Below the pieces are notes generated by a model. It searched no databases, was not told the origin of the DNA, and worked only from the letters and a program-made list of their open reading frames with translations. This document shows, piece by piece, positions 9,790 to 18,573 of a stretch of DNA of 64,000 nucleotides. The position numbers were made by a program, and so were the translations under genes. The first letter of the stretch is position 1. Each line of letters begins with the position of its first letter. The stretch is taken from the NCBI GenBank assembly GCA_035532115.1, contig DATKRO010000070.1, positions 1-64,000 of the forward strand. Reading direction: 5' to 3'. This DNA is from Acaudatibacter sp035532115. Lineage in GTDB: Bacteria; Pseudomonadota; Alphaproteobacteria; Caulobacterales; Caulobacteraceae.

Positions 9790-10950
9790 ATGAAACTGAA
9801 ACTCCTCGCGGGAGCCGCGCTGGTCGGCATGGTAGCGGCTCCGGCCGTCTATGCGCAGCCCGCCCCGACAGGCTGGTACGGCGCGATCGACGTCGGCGCG
9901 CACAAGGCCGACACGATGCGGCTATCGAGTTCCGCCGACCCCAGCTTGGTCGCGCACGTCAAGACGGATACCGACTGGCTGGGCTTCGCCCGGATCGGCT
10001 ACAAGGTTGCGCCGCACATCCGCATAGAACTCGAGGGCGGATTCCGACCTGGTCACATCGCTTCGATCGTGGGCAGCGACGCGAACGGCTTCAACGCGAT
10101 CTGCGCGATCGGCACCCATTGCGCTAACCCCGGCGGCCATGTGGAAGCCTGGTCACTGATGGGCAACCTGCTGTTCGATCTTCTGCCCAACGGTCCGATC
10201 GACCCCTTCATCGGCGGCGGCGCCGGCATCGCCCACATGCGCCTGGCGACGCAAGGGGCGCTTGCCTGTACGCCAGCTTGCGCTCCCGAGGACGCATCCG
10301 TCTCGGATACGGATAACAAGTTCGCCTGGCAGGGGATCGGCGGAGTCGCGTTCCGCATCAACGATCAGCTGAGCGCCGATCTGACCTACCGGTACTTCGA
10401 GACCCAGAGCCTTTATTTCCAGACCTCCGAGTTTCCGGCCACGGTGAATTTCGGCGTCGTCAACGGCCACTACACCGACCAGTCGGTGACGCTGGGTCTG
10501 CGGTACATGTTCGCGGCGCCCGCGCCGCCGCCACCGCCTCCCCCGCCGCCGGCGCCACCTCCGCCGCCGCCTCCGCCGCCACCCCCGCCGCCGCCGCCAC
10601 CACCTCCGGCGCCGGAGACCAAGCAGTTCATCGTCTACTTCCCGTTCGACCAGTACGTGCTCACCCCCGATGCGCAGACGGTGGTCCAGGAAGCGGCCCA
10701 GTACGCCACCACCGGCCCGTCGCAGCACGTGGTCATCATCGGCTACACCGACACCTCCGGCTCGGTGGCCTACAACATGCGGCTCTCCGAGCGGCGGGCG
10801 AAAGCCACCGCCGACCAGATGGTCGCCGACGGCGTCAATCAGTCGACGCTGGACGTGAGCTGGAAGGGCAAGAGCGATCCGGCCGTGCAGACCGGCGACG
10901 GGGTCAAGGAGCCGCTCAACCGGCGCTCCACGATCACGGTCCAGTACTAG
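9790..10950 (+). CDS. OmpA-family outer membrane protein with poly-proline linker
   Basis: A 386-residue protein: signal peptide (cleavage near VYAQPAPTG), N-terminal eight-stranded OmpA-like beta-barrel (residues about 25-240, GWYGAIDVGAHKAD to LGLRYMFAAP), a linker of about 33 residues almost wholly proline, and a C-terminal OmpA peptidoglycan-binding domain (IVYFPFDQYVLTPDAQ, IIGYTDTSGSVAYNMRLSER, NRRSTITV). It anchors the outer membrane to the cell wall. The final LNRRS motif is typical. The gene is monocistronic, with a strong terminator 24 bp downstream, fitting an abundant protein. Confidence 0.92.
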   Translation: MKLKLLAGAALVGMVAAPAVYAQPAPTGWYGAIDVGAHKADTMRLSSSADPSLVAHVKTDTDWLGFARIGYKVAPHIRIELEGGFRPGHIASIVGSDANGFNAICAIGTHCANPGGHVEAWSLMGNLLFDLLPNGPIDPFIGGGAGIAHMRLATQGALACTPACAPEDASVSDTDNKFAWQGIGGVAFRINDQLSADLTYRYFETQSLYFQTSEFPATVNFGVVNGHYTDQSVTLGLRYMFAAPAPPPPPPPPPAPPPPPPPPPPPPPPPPPPAPETKQFIVYFPFDQYVLTPDAQTVVQEAAQYATTGPSQHVVIIGYTDTSGSVAYNMRLSERRAKATADQMVADGVNQSTLDVSWKGKSDPAVQTGDGVKEPLNRRSTITVQY

Positions 10951-10973
10951 CCGCGATCCCGACTCAAGACGCG

Positions 10974-11006
10974 AGAGCCCGGCCGCGAGGCCGGGCTCTT
11001 TCGTTT
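10974..11006 (+). terminator. Rho-independent terminator of the OmpA-family gene
   Basis: AGAGCCCGGCC (10974-10984), GCGA loop, GGCCGGGCTCT (10989-10999), a perfect 11-bp stem, followed by TTCGTTT. It starts 24 bp after the stop codon. Confidence 0.92.
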
Positions 11007-11174
11007 GGGCGGCCGATCGCCACGGGCGCCTGGGCGCGTCGCCGCTTCATTCAGATCGAGGCGGTATGAGCGCCTGCGTCTGATGAGGCGCGCGAGGCGA
11101 GGCGCCGTCGCTCCAGATTCGAGACGCTGGGGCGCGTTCGGGTCGCAGGACCTTCCAGCTTTGCGGAACCGGCG

Positions 11175-12812
11175 CTAGGCTTCGATCCGGAGCGCCTTCA
11201 GCGCCTCGGCGCGGACGCCCTTGTAGTCGAGCTTGCCGTTGGCGGCGCGGGCGATGGGCGCGATCACCAGTTCGCGCGGCGCCTTGTAGGCGGCCAGCCG
11301 CGCGCGCACATGGGCCGAGATCTCCGCCAGACTTGGCGCCGGGCCATCGCCCACGTCCACCACGGCGCAGATGCGCTCGCCGAAGCGCGCGTCGGGCACG
11401 CCGACCACGGCCGCATCGCGCACGCCGGCAAAGAGCTTGATGGCCTCCTCGACCTCCTCGGGAAACACCTTCTCGCCGCCGGTGTTGATCACCTGCGACC
11501 CGCGTCCGAGCAGCTTCAGCGAGCCGTCGGCCTCGACGGTGGCCCAGTCGCCCGGCACCGACCAGCGGCGTCCTTCGAAGACGCGGAAGGTGCGCTCGGT
11601 CTTCTCGGGATCCTTGTAGTAGCCGGCCGGCAGAAACCCCGAGACCGCGAGGAGGCCGCGTTCGCCCGACCCGGGCTCGACGCGGCGGCCATCCTCGGTG
11701 AAGCAGGCGCTGTTGGGCGTCACCATGAACTTCGCCGTCTGGGCCGTGGCCTCTGCGCCCGACGCCGAGATGCCAAGCCCCACCGCCTCCGACGAGCCGA
11801 GGCTGTCGAGAATGGCGACGCCGGGCAGATGGCGCAGCAGACCCTGCTTGTTCTCCATGCTCCAGACCGTGCCGGAAGAGGAGATCCGCCGTAGCCCCGA
11901 GAGGTTCCAGCGGCCAGGGTTGGCGTCGAGCGCTTCCAGCATCGGCTGGGCGAAGGCCATGCCGACGATGGCGATGCCCGCAGCGCTCAGCCGTTCGGCT
12001 TCGTTCCAAAGCTCGATGGCGTCGAAGCGGGTCGACGGCAGGGTGGCCGCCGAGCCGCCGATGGTGAGCACGATGATGGCGGTGAACTGGGCGGTGCCGT
12101 GCATCAGCGGCGCCGCGGCGATGGTCGTCGATGGCGCCAGCGGCGAGGCCGGATCGCCCAGCGCCGCCAGGATGCGCTCGGGCGCCTGCTCGGGCCGCTC
12201 CAGGGGCGGCACGCCCATCAGCGCGTTGCCGCCGCCGCCGAGCACGAAGAAGAGATCCTCCAGACGCCACATCACGCCCTTGGGCATGCCGGTGGTGCCG
12301 CCGGTGTAGAGGATCAGCAGGTCGTCTCCCGACCGGCCCCAGGGCGCGACGACGCGCGGCTCGCGCGCGGCGACGATGGCGTCATAGTCCTGCGCGAAGG
12401 GCGGGACCGGATGGCCCGGCTCGGCCACGGCGATCCAGGCCTTCACCTTCGGCAGGCGTCCGCGGATGGAGTCCGCCGTCTCGGCGAACGAGGCGCCGAA
12501 GACCACCGCCTCGGCATCGGCGTTGTCGAAGAGATATAGGAGCTCGTCGGCGACATAGCGATAGTTGGTGTTGACCGGCGCGAGGCCGGCCTTGAAGGCG
12601 GCATAGTAGGTCTCAAGGTACTCCGGCCCATTGTAGAGATAGGCGGCGACCTTGGACTGGCGCTTCAGGCCGATGTCGAGCAGCCGGCGCGCCAGGGCGT
12701 TGGCGCGGCGGTCGAACTCACCCCAGCTGACGACGCGGGCTCCGCGGATCTGGGCCGGCAGATGGGGGATCGCCCCGGCGATGGATTCCCAGATATCGGC
12801 ATGGTTCCACAT
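11175..12812 (-). CDS. Acyl-CoA synthetase (AMP-binding, FadD-like)
   Basis: A 545-residue ANL-superfamily ligase that activates a carboxylate with ATP and joins it to CoA. Motifs: the P-loop-like YTGGTTGMPKGVMW, DSLGSSEAVGLGIS in the middle, and the C-terminal hinge and lysine segment (GDWATVEADGSLKLLGRGSQ, GEKVFPEEVEEAI, NGKLDYKGVRAEAL). Length and motif order match the fatty-acyl-CoA synthetases common in Caulobacterales; chain-length preference is not readable. It lies just downstream of tadC on the same strand but is unrelated to piliation. Confidence 0.87.
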   Translation of the reverse strand: MWNHADIWESIAGAIPHLPAQIRGARVVSWGEFDRRANALARRLLDIGLKRQSKVAAYLYNGPEYLETYYAAFKAGLAPVNTNYRYVADELLYLFDNADAEAVVFGASFAETADSIRGRLPKVKAWIAVAEPGHPVPPFAQDYDAIVAAREPRVVAPWGRSGDDLLILYTGGTTGMPKGVMWRLEDLFFVLGGGGNALMGVPPLERPEQAPERILAALGDPASPLAPSTTIAAAPLMHGTAQFTAIIVLTIGGSAATLPSTRFDAIELWNEAERLSAAGIAIVGMAFAQPMLEALDANPGRWNLSGLRRISSSGTVWSMENKQGLLRHLPGVAILDSLGSSEAVGLGISASGAEATAQTAKFMVTPNSACFTEDGRRVEPGSGERGLLAVSGFLPAGYYKDPEKTERTFRVFEGRRWSVPGDWATVEADGSLKLLGRGSQVINTGGEKVFPEEVEEAIKLFAGVRDAAVVGVPDARFGERICAVVDVGDGPAPSLAEISAHVRARLAAYKAPRELVIAPIARAANGKLDYKGVRAEALKALRIEA

Positions 12813-12910
12813 GGGCGTGAGCGCTCCTCCCGAAAAGCCGGCGCGTTTTCGTCCAGCTAGGCCCCGATCACCGCCGCCAAGTCAACGCCCGCGCCCTCGC
12901 CGCGGTCGGT

Positions 12911-13888
12911 CTAGCCGTGATGCGACATCACGTCCTGGACCTTCATGATCGCCGGTCCCAGGATGACGACGAAGAGGACCGGAAGGAAGAAGAGGATCAT
13001 CGGCACGGTGAGCTGCGCCGGCAGCGCCGCCGCCTTCTTCTCGGCGGCGGCCAGGCGCAGGTCGCGGTTCTCCTTGGCCATGACGCGCAGCGCCGTGCCC
13101 AGCGGCGTGCCGTAGCGCTCGGCCTGGATCATCGCCGTGACCACGGCCTTGACGCCGGGGTGGTTGGTGCGTTTGGCAAGTCCCTCGTAGGCCAGCCGGC
13201 GTTCGGGCAGGTAGGAAAGCTCGGCCGTCAGCAGGGTGAGCTCTTCGGCCAGCTCGATCGAGCTCGCGCCCATCTCCTGGCCGACCTTCTGGATCGCCGC
13301 CTCGATCGAGATGCCCGATTCGACGCAGATCAGCAGCAGATCGAGGGCGTCGGGGAACACCCGCACGATGGACTCGCGGCGTTTGGCGGCGACGTTGCCC
13401 ACATAGAGGTTGGGCGCATAGTAGCCGGCCACCAGGGCGCCGACGCAGATCGTCAGCCGCGTCATGGTCGGCATGCCGGCGTGCTCGAGCACGAAGAGAT
13501 AGATCGCGGCCGCCGTGGCGAGGACGAAGGGCAGGACGAAGCGGAAGAAGTAGAAGCGCGAGATGGCGCTGGGTCCCCTGAAGCCTGCCTGGGCGAGCTT
13601 GTCGCTGAGGTTGGTGTCTTCGAGCAGCCTGGAGAGCTGCAGGCGGTCGACCACGCGCTTGTAGACGCCCGCGTCGGTCTGGCGCAGCGACGAGGACTTG
13701 CCCGCCAGCGCCTCGCGCGAGCGCCGGCGCAGCTCCTCGCGCCGGTTGGCCACGGATTTCAGCCGGCTCTCCAGGCCCGAACGCTGCAGCGCCGGCGCCA
13801 CCAGGGTGATCACCGTCAAGAATACCACCACCGCCGTGAACGCCGTCAGGACGTTGTCGGGATTGGTGAGGACGTCGACCCAGCCCAC
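12911..13888 (-). CDS. tadC: Tad pilus inner-membrane platform protein TadC (CpaH)
   Basis: A 325-residue type II secretion F-domain protein with an N-terminal membrane segment (AFTAVVVFLTVITLVAPAL), two central segments and a C-terminal one (VPMILFFLPVLFVVILGPAI). The cytoplasmic F domain carries ALDLLLICVESGISIEAAIQ, typical of TadC. It forms the inner-membrane platform with TadB, on which the CpaF ATPase acts to build Flp pili. It is the last pilus gene of the minus-strand operon, 12 bp after tadB. Confidence 0.92.
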   Translation of the reverse strand: MGWVDVLTNPDNVLTAFTAVVVFLTVITLVAPALQRSGLESRLKSVANRREELRRRSREALAGKSSSLRQTDAGVYKRVVDRLQLSRLLEDTNLSDKLAQAGFRGPSAISRFYFFRFVLPFVLATAAAIYLFVLEHAGMPTMTRLTICVGALVAGYYAPNLYVGNVAAKRRESIVRVFPDALDLLLICVESGISIEAAIQKVGQEMGASSIELAEELTLLTAELSYLPERRLAYEGLAKRTNHPGVKAVVTAMIQAERYGTPLGTALRVMAKENRDLRLAAAEKKAAALPAQLTVPMILFFLPVLFVVILGPAIMKVQDVMSHHG

Positions 13889-13900
13889 TTGGCCGCTCCC

Positions 13901-14896
13901 TCAGAACTTGAAGTTGATCATGCGCGCCATCACGAAGACGCCCAGGCTCATCCAGATCGCCGAGCCGCCCAGCATCAGCCAGCCGCGGTGGTCCTGGAAC
14001 ATCGGGGCCATGTAGCTGGGCGTCGTCACCGTGATCAGCAGCACCACGCCGGGCGGCAGCGAGCCGATGATCAGGGCTGAGGCCGTGGCTTCGGACGACA
14101 GCGCCTTGATCTTCTCGCGCATCAGCTTGCGCGAGCGCAGCACCAGCGAGAGATTGTTCAGCGCCTCGGCGAGATTTCCTCCCGTCTTCTGCTGAATGTT
14201 CATGACGATGGAGAAGAAGCGCACCTCCGCGGTGGGCATGGACTCGTACAGCTTCTCCAGGCCCTGGTCGAGGCTGACGCCCATGGCGATGTTCTCGACC
14301 AGCCGGCGGAATTCGCCGGCCAGCGGCTCGGGAGATTCGCGGCCGATGATCTTCAGGCAGTCGTGCACCGGCAGGCCGGACTTGATGCCGCGCACGATGA
14401 TGTCCATGGCGTCCGAGAACGCCGCGGTGAACTTGCCCATCCGGCGCTTGGCGAGGAAGCCCAGCACCCAGAGCGGCAGGCCGAGCGCAGCGGTCCCGCC
14501 AAGGCCGAGAGCCACCAGCGGAGCGATGCGCAGGAACACCAGCACGACGAACAGGGCCACGCCGAAGCCGCCGCCGACGGCCCAGAACTGCGGCGCAGTG
14601 ATGGAGAGCCCTGCCTGGGCGAGCTTGTTGGCGAGGGTCAGGCGCCGCTTCTGCTGACGCTCCTGGTCCTTCAGGCTCCTGACGATCTGGCGCCGCCGCG
14701 CCTCGGGCGTATTGGCCTGGGCCGCGCGCGCCGAACGCCGCGTCTCGCCGCGCGCTTCCCCTCGCCCCTGGCCGCCGGTGAGCGCCTGGGCGCGTCTGAC
14801 GACGCGCTCGCGGGCCGGATCGCCGCCGGCGAAGGCGAATCCGAGACCGGCCACGATGACGAAGCCGAGGATCGCCGCGACGATGATGATCAGCAC
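13901..14896 (-). CDS. tadB: Tad pilus inner-membrane platform protein TadB (CpaG)
   Basis: A 331-residue T2SS F-domain protein paralogous to TadC. An N-terminal membrane anchor (MLIIIVAAILGFVIVAGLGF) is followed by a basic linker, a central pair of membrane segments and the F domain (DAMDIIVRGIKSGLPVHDCL, FSIVMNIQQKTGGNLAEAL). It pairs with TadC as the assembly platform. It lies 13 bp after cpaF on the same strand. Confidence 0.92.
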   Translation of the reverse strand: MLIIIVAAILGFVIVAGLGFAFAGGDPARERVVRRAQALTGGQGRGEARGETRRSARAAQANTPEARRRQIVRSLKDQERQQKRRLTLANKLAQAGLSITAPQFWAVGGGFGVALFVVLVFLRIAPLVALGLGGTAALGLPLWVLGFLAKRRMGKFTAAFSDAMDIIVRGIKSGLPVHDCLKIIGRESPEPLAGEFRRLVENIAMGVSLDQGLEKLYESMPTAEVRFFSIVMNIQQKTGGNLAEALNNLSLVLRSRKLMREKIKALSSEATASALIIGSLPPGVVLLITVTTPSYMAPMFQDHRGWLMLGGSAIWMSLGVFVMARMINFKF

Positions 14897-14909
14897 GCCG
14901 GGCCCCTCT

Positions 14910-16376
14910 TCATTCGGCGGCGTCGAGGGCTTCGGCCAGCTCCCGCTCCAGACCGTAGTAGCGGGCGCGGTCCCAGAACCTGGGCCGTGCTATGCCGGTG
15001 GAGCGGTGACGGCCGAGCACCGCGCCGTGCTGGTCCTCCCCGGTGATCTCGTAGACGAAGAGATCCTGGGTGACGATCACGTCGCCCTCCAGGCCGACCA
15101 CCTCGGTGACGTGGGTGATCCGGCGCGAGCCGTCGCGCAGGCGCGCGGCCTGGACGATCACGTCCACCGAGCCGACGATCATCTCGCGGATGGTCTTGGA
15201 GGGCAGACCGAAGCCGCCCATGGTGATCATCGACTCGAGCCGGCTGATCGCCTCGCGGGGACTGTTGGCGTGCAGCGTGCCCATCGAGCCGTCGTGGCCG
15301 GTGTTCATCGCCTGCAGCAGGTCGAAGGCCTCCGGGCCGCGCACCTCGCCGACGATGATCCGCTCGGGGCGCATCCTGAGGCAGTTGCGCACCAGTTCGC
15401 GCATGGTGATCTGGCCCGAACCCTCGAGGTTGGCTGGCCGGGTCTCCAGGCGCACCACGTGGGGCTGCTGCAGCTGCAGCTCGGCCGCATCCTCGCAGGT
15501 GATCACCCGCTCGGTGGGGTCGATGAAGGCGGTGAGGGTGTTGAGCAGGGTGGTCTTGCCCGAGCCGGTGCCGCCGGAGATGATGACGTTGCAGCGGCAG
15601 GCGCCGATGACGCCCAGGACCCGCGCCCCCTCCGGACTGATCGAGGCGTACTCGACCAGATTCCTCATCGTCAGCTTGTCCTTGCGGAACTTGCGGATGG
15701 TGAGCGTCGGGCCGTCCAGCGACAGCGGCGAGCCGATGACGTTGACGCGGCTGCCGTCGGGAAGGCGCGCGTCGCAGATCGGCGAGGCCTCGTCGACCCG
15801 TCGGCCCACCTGGCTGACGATGCGCTGGCAGATGTTCATCAGCTGGGCGTTGTCGCGGAAACGCACGTTGGTGAGCTGCACCTTGCCGCCCACTTCGATG
15901 AAGACCCGGCCGGCGCCGTTGCACATGATGTCGGCGATGTCGTCGCGCGCCAGCAGCGGCTCCAGCGGCCCATAGCCCAGGACATCGTTGATCACGTCCT
16001 GCACGAGATGATCGGTTTCGGACACCGACATGGAGACGTTCTTGATCGCCACCAGCTCGGCGACGATGTCGCGGATTTCCTCGGCCGCCGTCGCGGCGTC
16101 CAGCTGGGCGAGCTGGCTGAGGTCGATGGTGTTGAGGAGCGCGTTGAAGATCGTCAGCTTGGTCTGGTGATAGTATTCGCTCTGTTCCTTGACGATCTCC
16201 GCGGCCGGGCCTTGCGCCGCATGCAACTGCTCGAAGCCCCGGGTCTGCCGCGGCGCCGGGCGGCCGGTCGGCTCGAGGGGTTGCGGCCGCGTGGCGATCG
16301 GCGCCGCGCCGGCGGGGGCCGGCGGGGGCTGGCGGTCTGGGGCCGCGGGGCCGTCGGTGGCGCGCTTGCCGAACAC
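14910..16376 (-). CDS. cpaF: Tad pilus assembly ATPase CpaF/TadA
   Basis: A 488-residue secretion ATPase powering Flp pilus extension and, by known CpaF biology, retraction. The N-terminal domain has a Pro/Ala-rich leader of about 55 residues; the catalytic domain has Walker A GGTGSGKTTLLN, the Asp-box-like TCEDAAELQL, Walker B region RIIVGEVRGPEAFDLLQAMN and the His-box GHDGSMGTLHAN. Downstream of cpaE (10 bp gap) in the pilus operon. Confidence 0.95.
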   Translation of the reverse strand: MFGKRATDGPAAPDRQPPPAPAGAAPIATRPQPLEPTGRPAPRQTRGFEQLHAAQGPAAEIVKEQSEYYHQTKLTIFNALLNTIDLSQLAQLDAATAAEEIRDIVAELVAIKNVSMSVSETDHLVQDVINDVLGYGPLEPLLARDDIADIMCNGAGRVFIEVGGKVQLTNVRFRDNAQLMNICQRIVSQVGRRVDEASPICDARLPDGSRVNVIGSPLSLDGPTLTIRKFRKDKLTMRNLVEYASISPEGARVLGVIGACRCNVIISGGTGSGKTTLLNTLTAFIDPTERVITCEDAAELQLQQPHVVRLETRPANLEGSGQITMRELVRNCLRMRPERIIVGEVRGPEAFDLLQAMNTGHDGSMGTLHANSPREAISRLESMITMGGFGLPSKTIREMIVGSVDVIVQAARLRDGSRRITHVTEVVGLEGDVIVTQDLFVYEITGEDQHGAVLGRHRSTGIARPRFWDRARYYGLERELAEALDAAE

Positions 16377-16386
16377 GCTTGCAGCT

Positions 16387-17844
16387 CTACCGCTTGAACA
16401 GGCGGTCGATCAGCGACGGCGCCCTGGCCGACGGCTCGGCGCCGGCTTCGCGGCGGCTGATCATCCGGGCCAGCTGCTCGAGGGCCTCGGCCGGCCGCGA
16501 TCGCGGACCCACCTCGGCGATCATCTGGCCGTTGTTGGCGGCCTGGCCGAACAGCTTGGCGTCGAAGCCGATCAGCAGGGCCGGCGCGACGCCGATCGCC
16601 TCGGCGAAATCCTTGACCGGGATCTCCGGCCGGCCGGGCGTGCCGATCTTGTTCAGCACCACCCTGGGCGGCGCGTCGTTGGGCCGCGCGGCGCGGACGA
16701 GATCGAGCACGTTCTTGGCGTTGCGCAGCGAGGCGAGTTCCGGCTCGGCGACGATGACGACGTCGTCCGAGGTGATCAGCATGCGTCGCTTCCAGGCCGA
16801 CCAGGCATGCGGCAGGTCGAGGACCACGTAGGGCGTGGAGGCGCGGATCTTCTGGGCCACCTCCTCGAAGGTCTCGGTGGGGATGTCGTAGTCGCGCTCC
16901 AGGCTGGCGGGGGCGGCGAACAGCGACAGGTGGTCGCCGCAACGGGCCATCATCCGCTCCATCAGCACCGGATCGAGGCGGTCGGGCTGGGAGAGGGCGT
17001 CGGCGATGCCGTGCAGCGGATCCTGGTTGAAGTCGAGGCCGGCGGTGCCGAAGGCGAGGTCCAGATCCACCAGCACGGTGCTGGCGCCCATCCGTTCGGA
17101 GATCAGGTGGGCGACGTTGTGGGCGAGCGTCGAGGCGCCGCAGCCGCCCTTGGCCGCACAGAAGGCGATCTGGCGGCCGATGAACGGCTGCGCCGGGTCG
17201 GCATAGAGGGCGGTGATGGCGGCGATGAGCTGCAGCGGCGTCAACGGGGGCACCAGATATTCGCTCACCCCGCGCCGCATCAGCTCGCGATAGAGGCTGA
17301 TGTCGTTGGCCGCGCCGATGATGATGACCTTGGTGCCCGGGTCGCAGGCCTCGGCGAGACGGCCCAGGCCGTCCAGCAGCTGCGCCGCGCCATCCAGGCA
17401 CTCGACGAGCAGCAGCGGCGGCGTCGGCTGGTTCTGGTAATGGTTCACGGCGGCGTCGAGGCCGCCTTCGAGGATCTCGGTCCTGGCGCGCTCCATGCGC
17501 CGGTCCCCGGCGGCGTGCTGCACCAGCTCGCCGGTTTCGGGCCGCGCGCAAAAAGCGTGGATGGTGATGCGCGGCACGGTGTGATCGCCGAGCGCCGCCT
17601 CGACGCCGGCCAGCATCTCCGCGATCGGATTGGCGCCCGGCGAGGGCCCCTCGGGCGCCGCTTCGCCTGCGCCGATGTTCCCGCCCGGCGCCGGATCGTC
17701 GGGCGCGGGCAGGCCGGCGAACGGATCGGGCGCCTCGCCCGGACCTGGCCGGGGCCGCGCGGCGGCGTGGGGCGCGACGAACTCGTCCTCGGGCTCGAAG
17801 TCGAGGTCGAAGGGGGCGGCCTGCTCGGCGCTTAGGGGCGTCAT
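16387..17844 (-). CDS. cpaE: Pilus assembly localisation ATPase CpaE/TadZ
   Basis: A 485-residue protein with a low-complexity acidic/Pro leader (about 1-60), a degenerate receiver-like domain (IHAFCARPETGEL to SLYRELMRRGVSEYLVPPL) and a C-terminal ParA/MinD-type ATPase with deviant Walker A (AAKGGCGASTLAHNVA) and DLDLAFG. CpaE places the pilus machine at the cell pole. It is coupled closely to cpaD (stop 3 bp before its ATG). Length is shorter than some CpaE but domains are complete. Confidence 0.92.
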   Translation of the reverse strand: MTPLSAEQAAPFDLDFEPEDEFVAPHAAARPRPGPGEAPDPFAGLPAPDDPAPGGNIGAGEAAPEGPSPGANPIAEMLAGVEAALGDHTVPRITIHAFCARPETGELVQHAAGDRRMERARTEILEGGLDAAVNHYQNQPTPPLLLVECLDGAAQLLDGLGRLAEACDPGTKVIIIGAANDISLYRELMRRGVSEYLVPPLTPLQLIAAITALYADPAQPFIGRQIAFCAAKGGCGASTLAHNVAHLISERMGASTVLVDLDLAFGTAGLDFNQDPLHGIADALSQPDRLDPVLMERMMARCGDHLSLFAAPASLERDYDIPTETFEEVAQKIRASTPYVVLDLPHAWSAWKRRMLITSDDVVIVAEPELASLRNAKNVLDLVRAARPNDAPPRVVLNKIGTPGRPEIPVKDFAEAIGVAPALLIGFDAKLFGQAANNGQMIAEVGPRSRPAEALEQLARMISRREAGAEPSARAPSLIDRLFKR

Positions 17845-17847
17845 CGG

Positions 17848-18573
17848 CTACTGCCCGACCTTGGCGAACGAGGCATCGGCCTGGTCATCCTTCGGCGTAC
17901 TGGTGATGACGCCCTGCTGATACTTGCCCATCACCGTCTCGCGGCGGTTTGCGTCCGGCGGGGCGCTGCGCCGGGGCGCCAGGAGATCGGCCGGATCGGC
18001 GATCTGGGCGGCGAAGTTCGCGGTCATCGAGCAGCCGAACTCGTCGTATTCGCGATTGTCGGAATCGGCGGAGAGATCGCCCCAGGTGCGGCCGCATTTC
18101 GGTCCGATGGCCCGGTAGCGCATGAATCCCACCACGATCGGAGCGCGGGCGTCGCCGCCCGCCTCGTAGCCGACGATGCGCACCTGCCGCGGCGAGACGC
18201 CCTGGGCGAGCAGGAAATCGCGGGCGCTGGTGGCGGTGCGGTAGGCGCTGGCCGGATCGCCGCCGTGCTGCGGGGCCTTGAGGGTGATCGCGCCGCCGTC
18301 GGCGTCCATCCAGCGGCGCACGAAATCGCCCAGCGCCTGCGCCTGGGGCGGCGACAGCCCCGCGGGATGCGGCGCCAGCCTCAGCTCCTCGGGGGCGGGG
18401 CGCACCTGGATCGAATACCGCTCCGTGGGCGTGATCGGGTTCGGATTGCCCTGCCCGGTGTGCTCGGTGGCGCATGCGCCGAGGAGCAGCGCCAGCGCGA
18501 CGCCGAGCGATCCGGCGAGCCTGCCGGCGGTGGCGCGCGCCTGGGCCGGTTCGGGGGCTTTATTCGACGACAT
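17848..18573 (-). CDS. cpaD: Tad pilus lipoprotein CpaD
   Basis: A 241-residue lipoprotein: basic N-terminus, hydrophobic stretch and lipobox LLLGACAT, then the CpaD domain (SIQVRPAPEELRLAPHPAGL, FVRRWMDADGGAITL, CGRTWGDLSADSDNREYDEF). CpaD is a periplasmic outer-membrane-anchored partner of the CpaC secretin. Its start lies within the 3' end of cpaC (14-base overlap), a tight operon arrangement. Confidence 0.92.
   Translation of the reverse strand: MSSNKAPEPAQARATAGRLAGSLGVALALLLGACATEHTGQGNPNPITPTERYSIQVRPAPEELRLAPHPAGLSPPQAQALGDFVRRWMDADGGAITLKAPQHGGDPASAYRTATSARDFLLAQGVSPRQVRIVGYEAGGDARAPIVVGFMRYRAIGPKCGRTWGDLSADSDNREYDEFGCSMTANFAAQIADPADLLAPRRSAPPDANRRETVMGKYQQGVITSTPKDDQADASFAKVGQ

Noticed and set aside
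10520..10615. CCG/CCACCG repeats as a microsatellite or CRISPR-like array
   Set aside because: It is the poly-proline linker of the OmpA-family protein, in frame and followed by a normal OmpA domain. No spacer-repeat structure.
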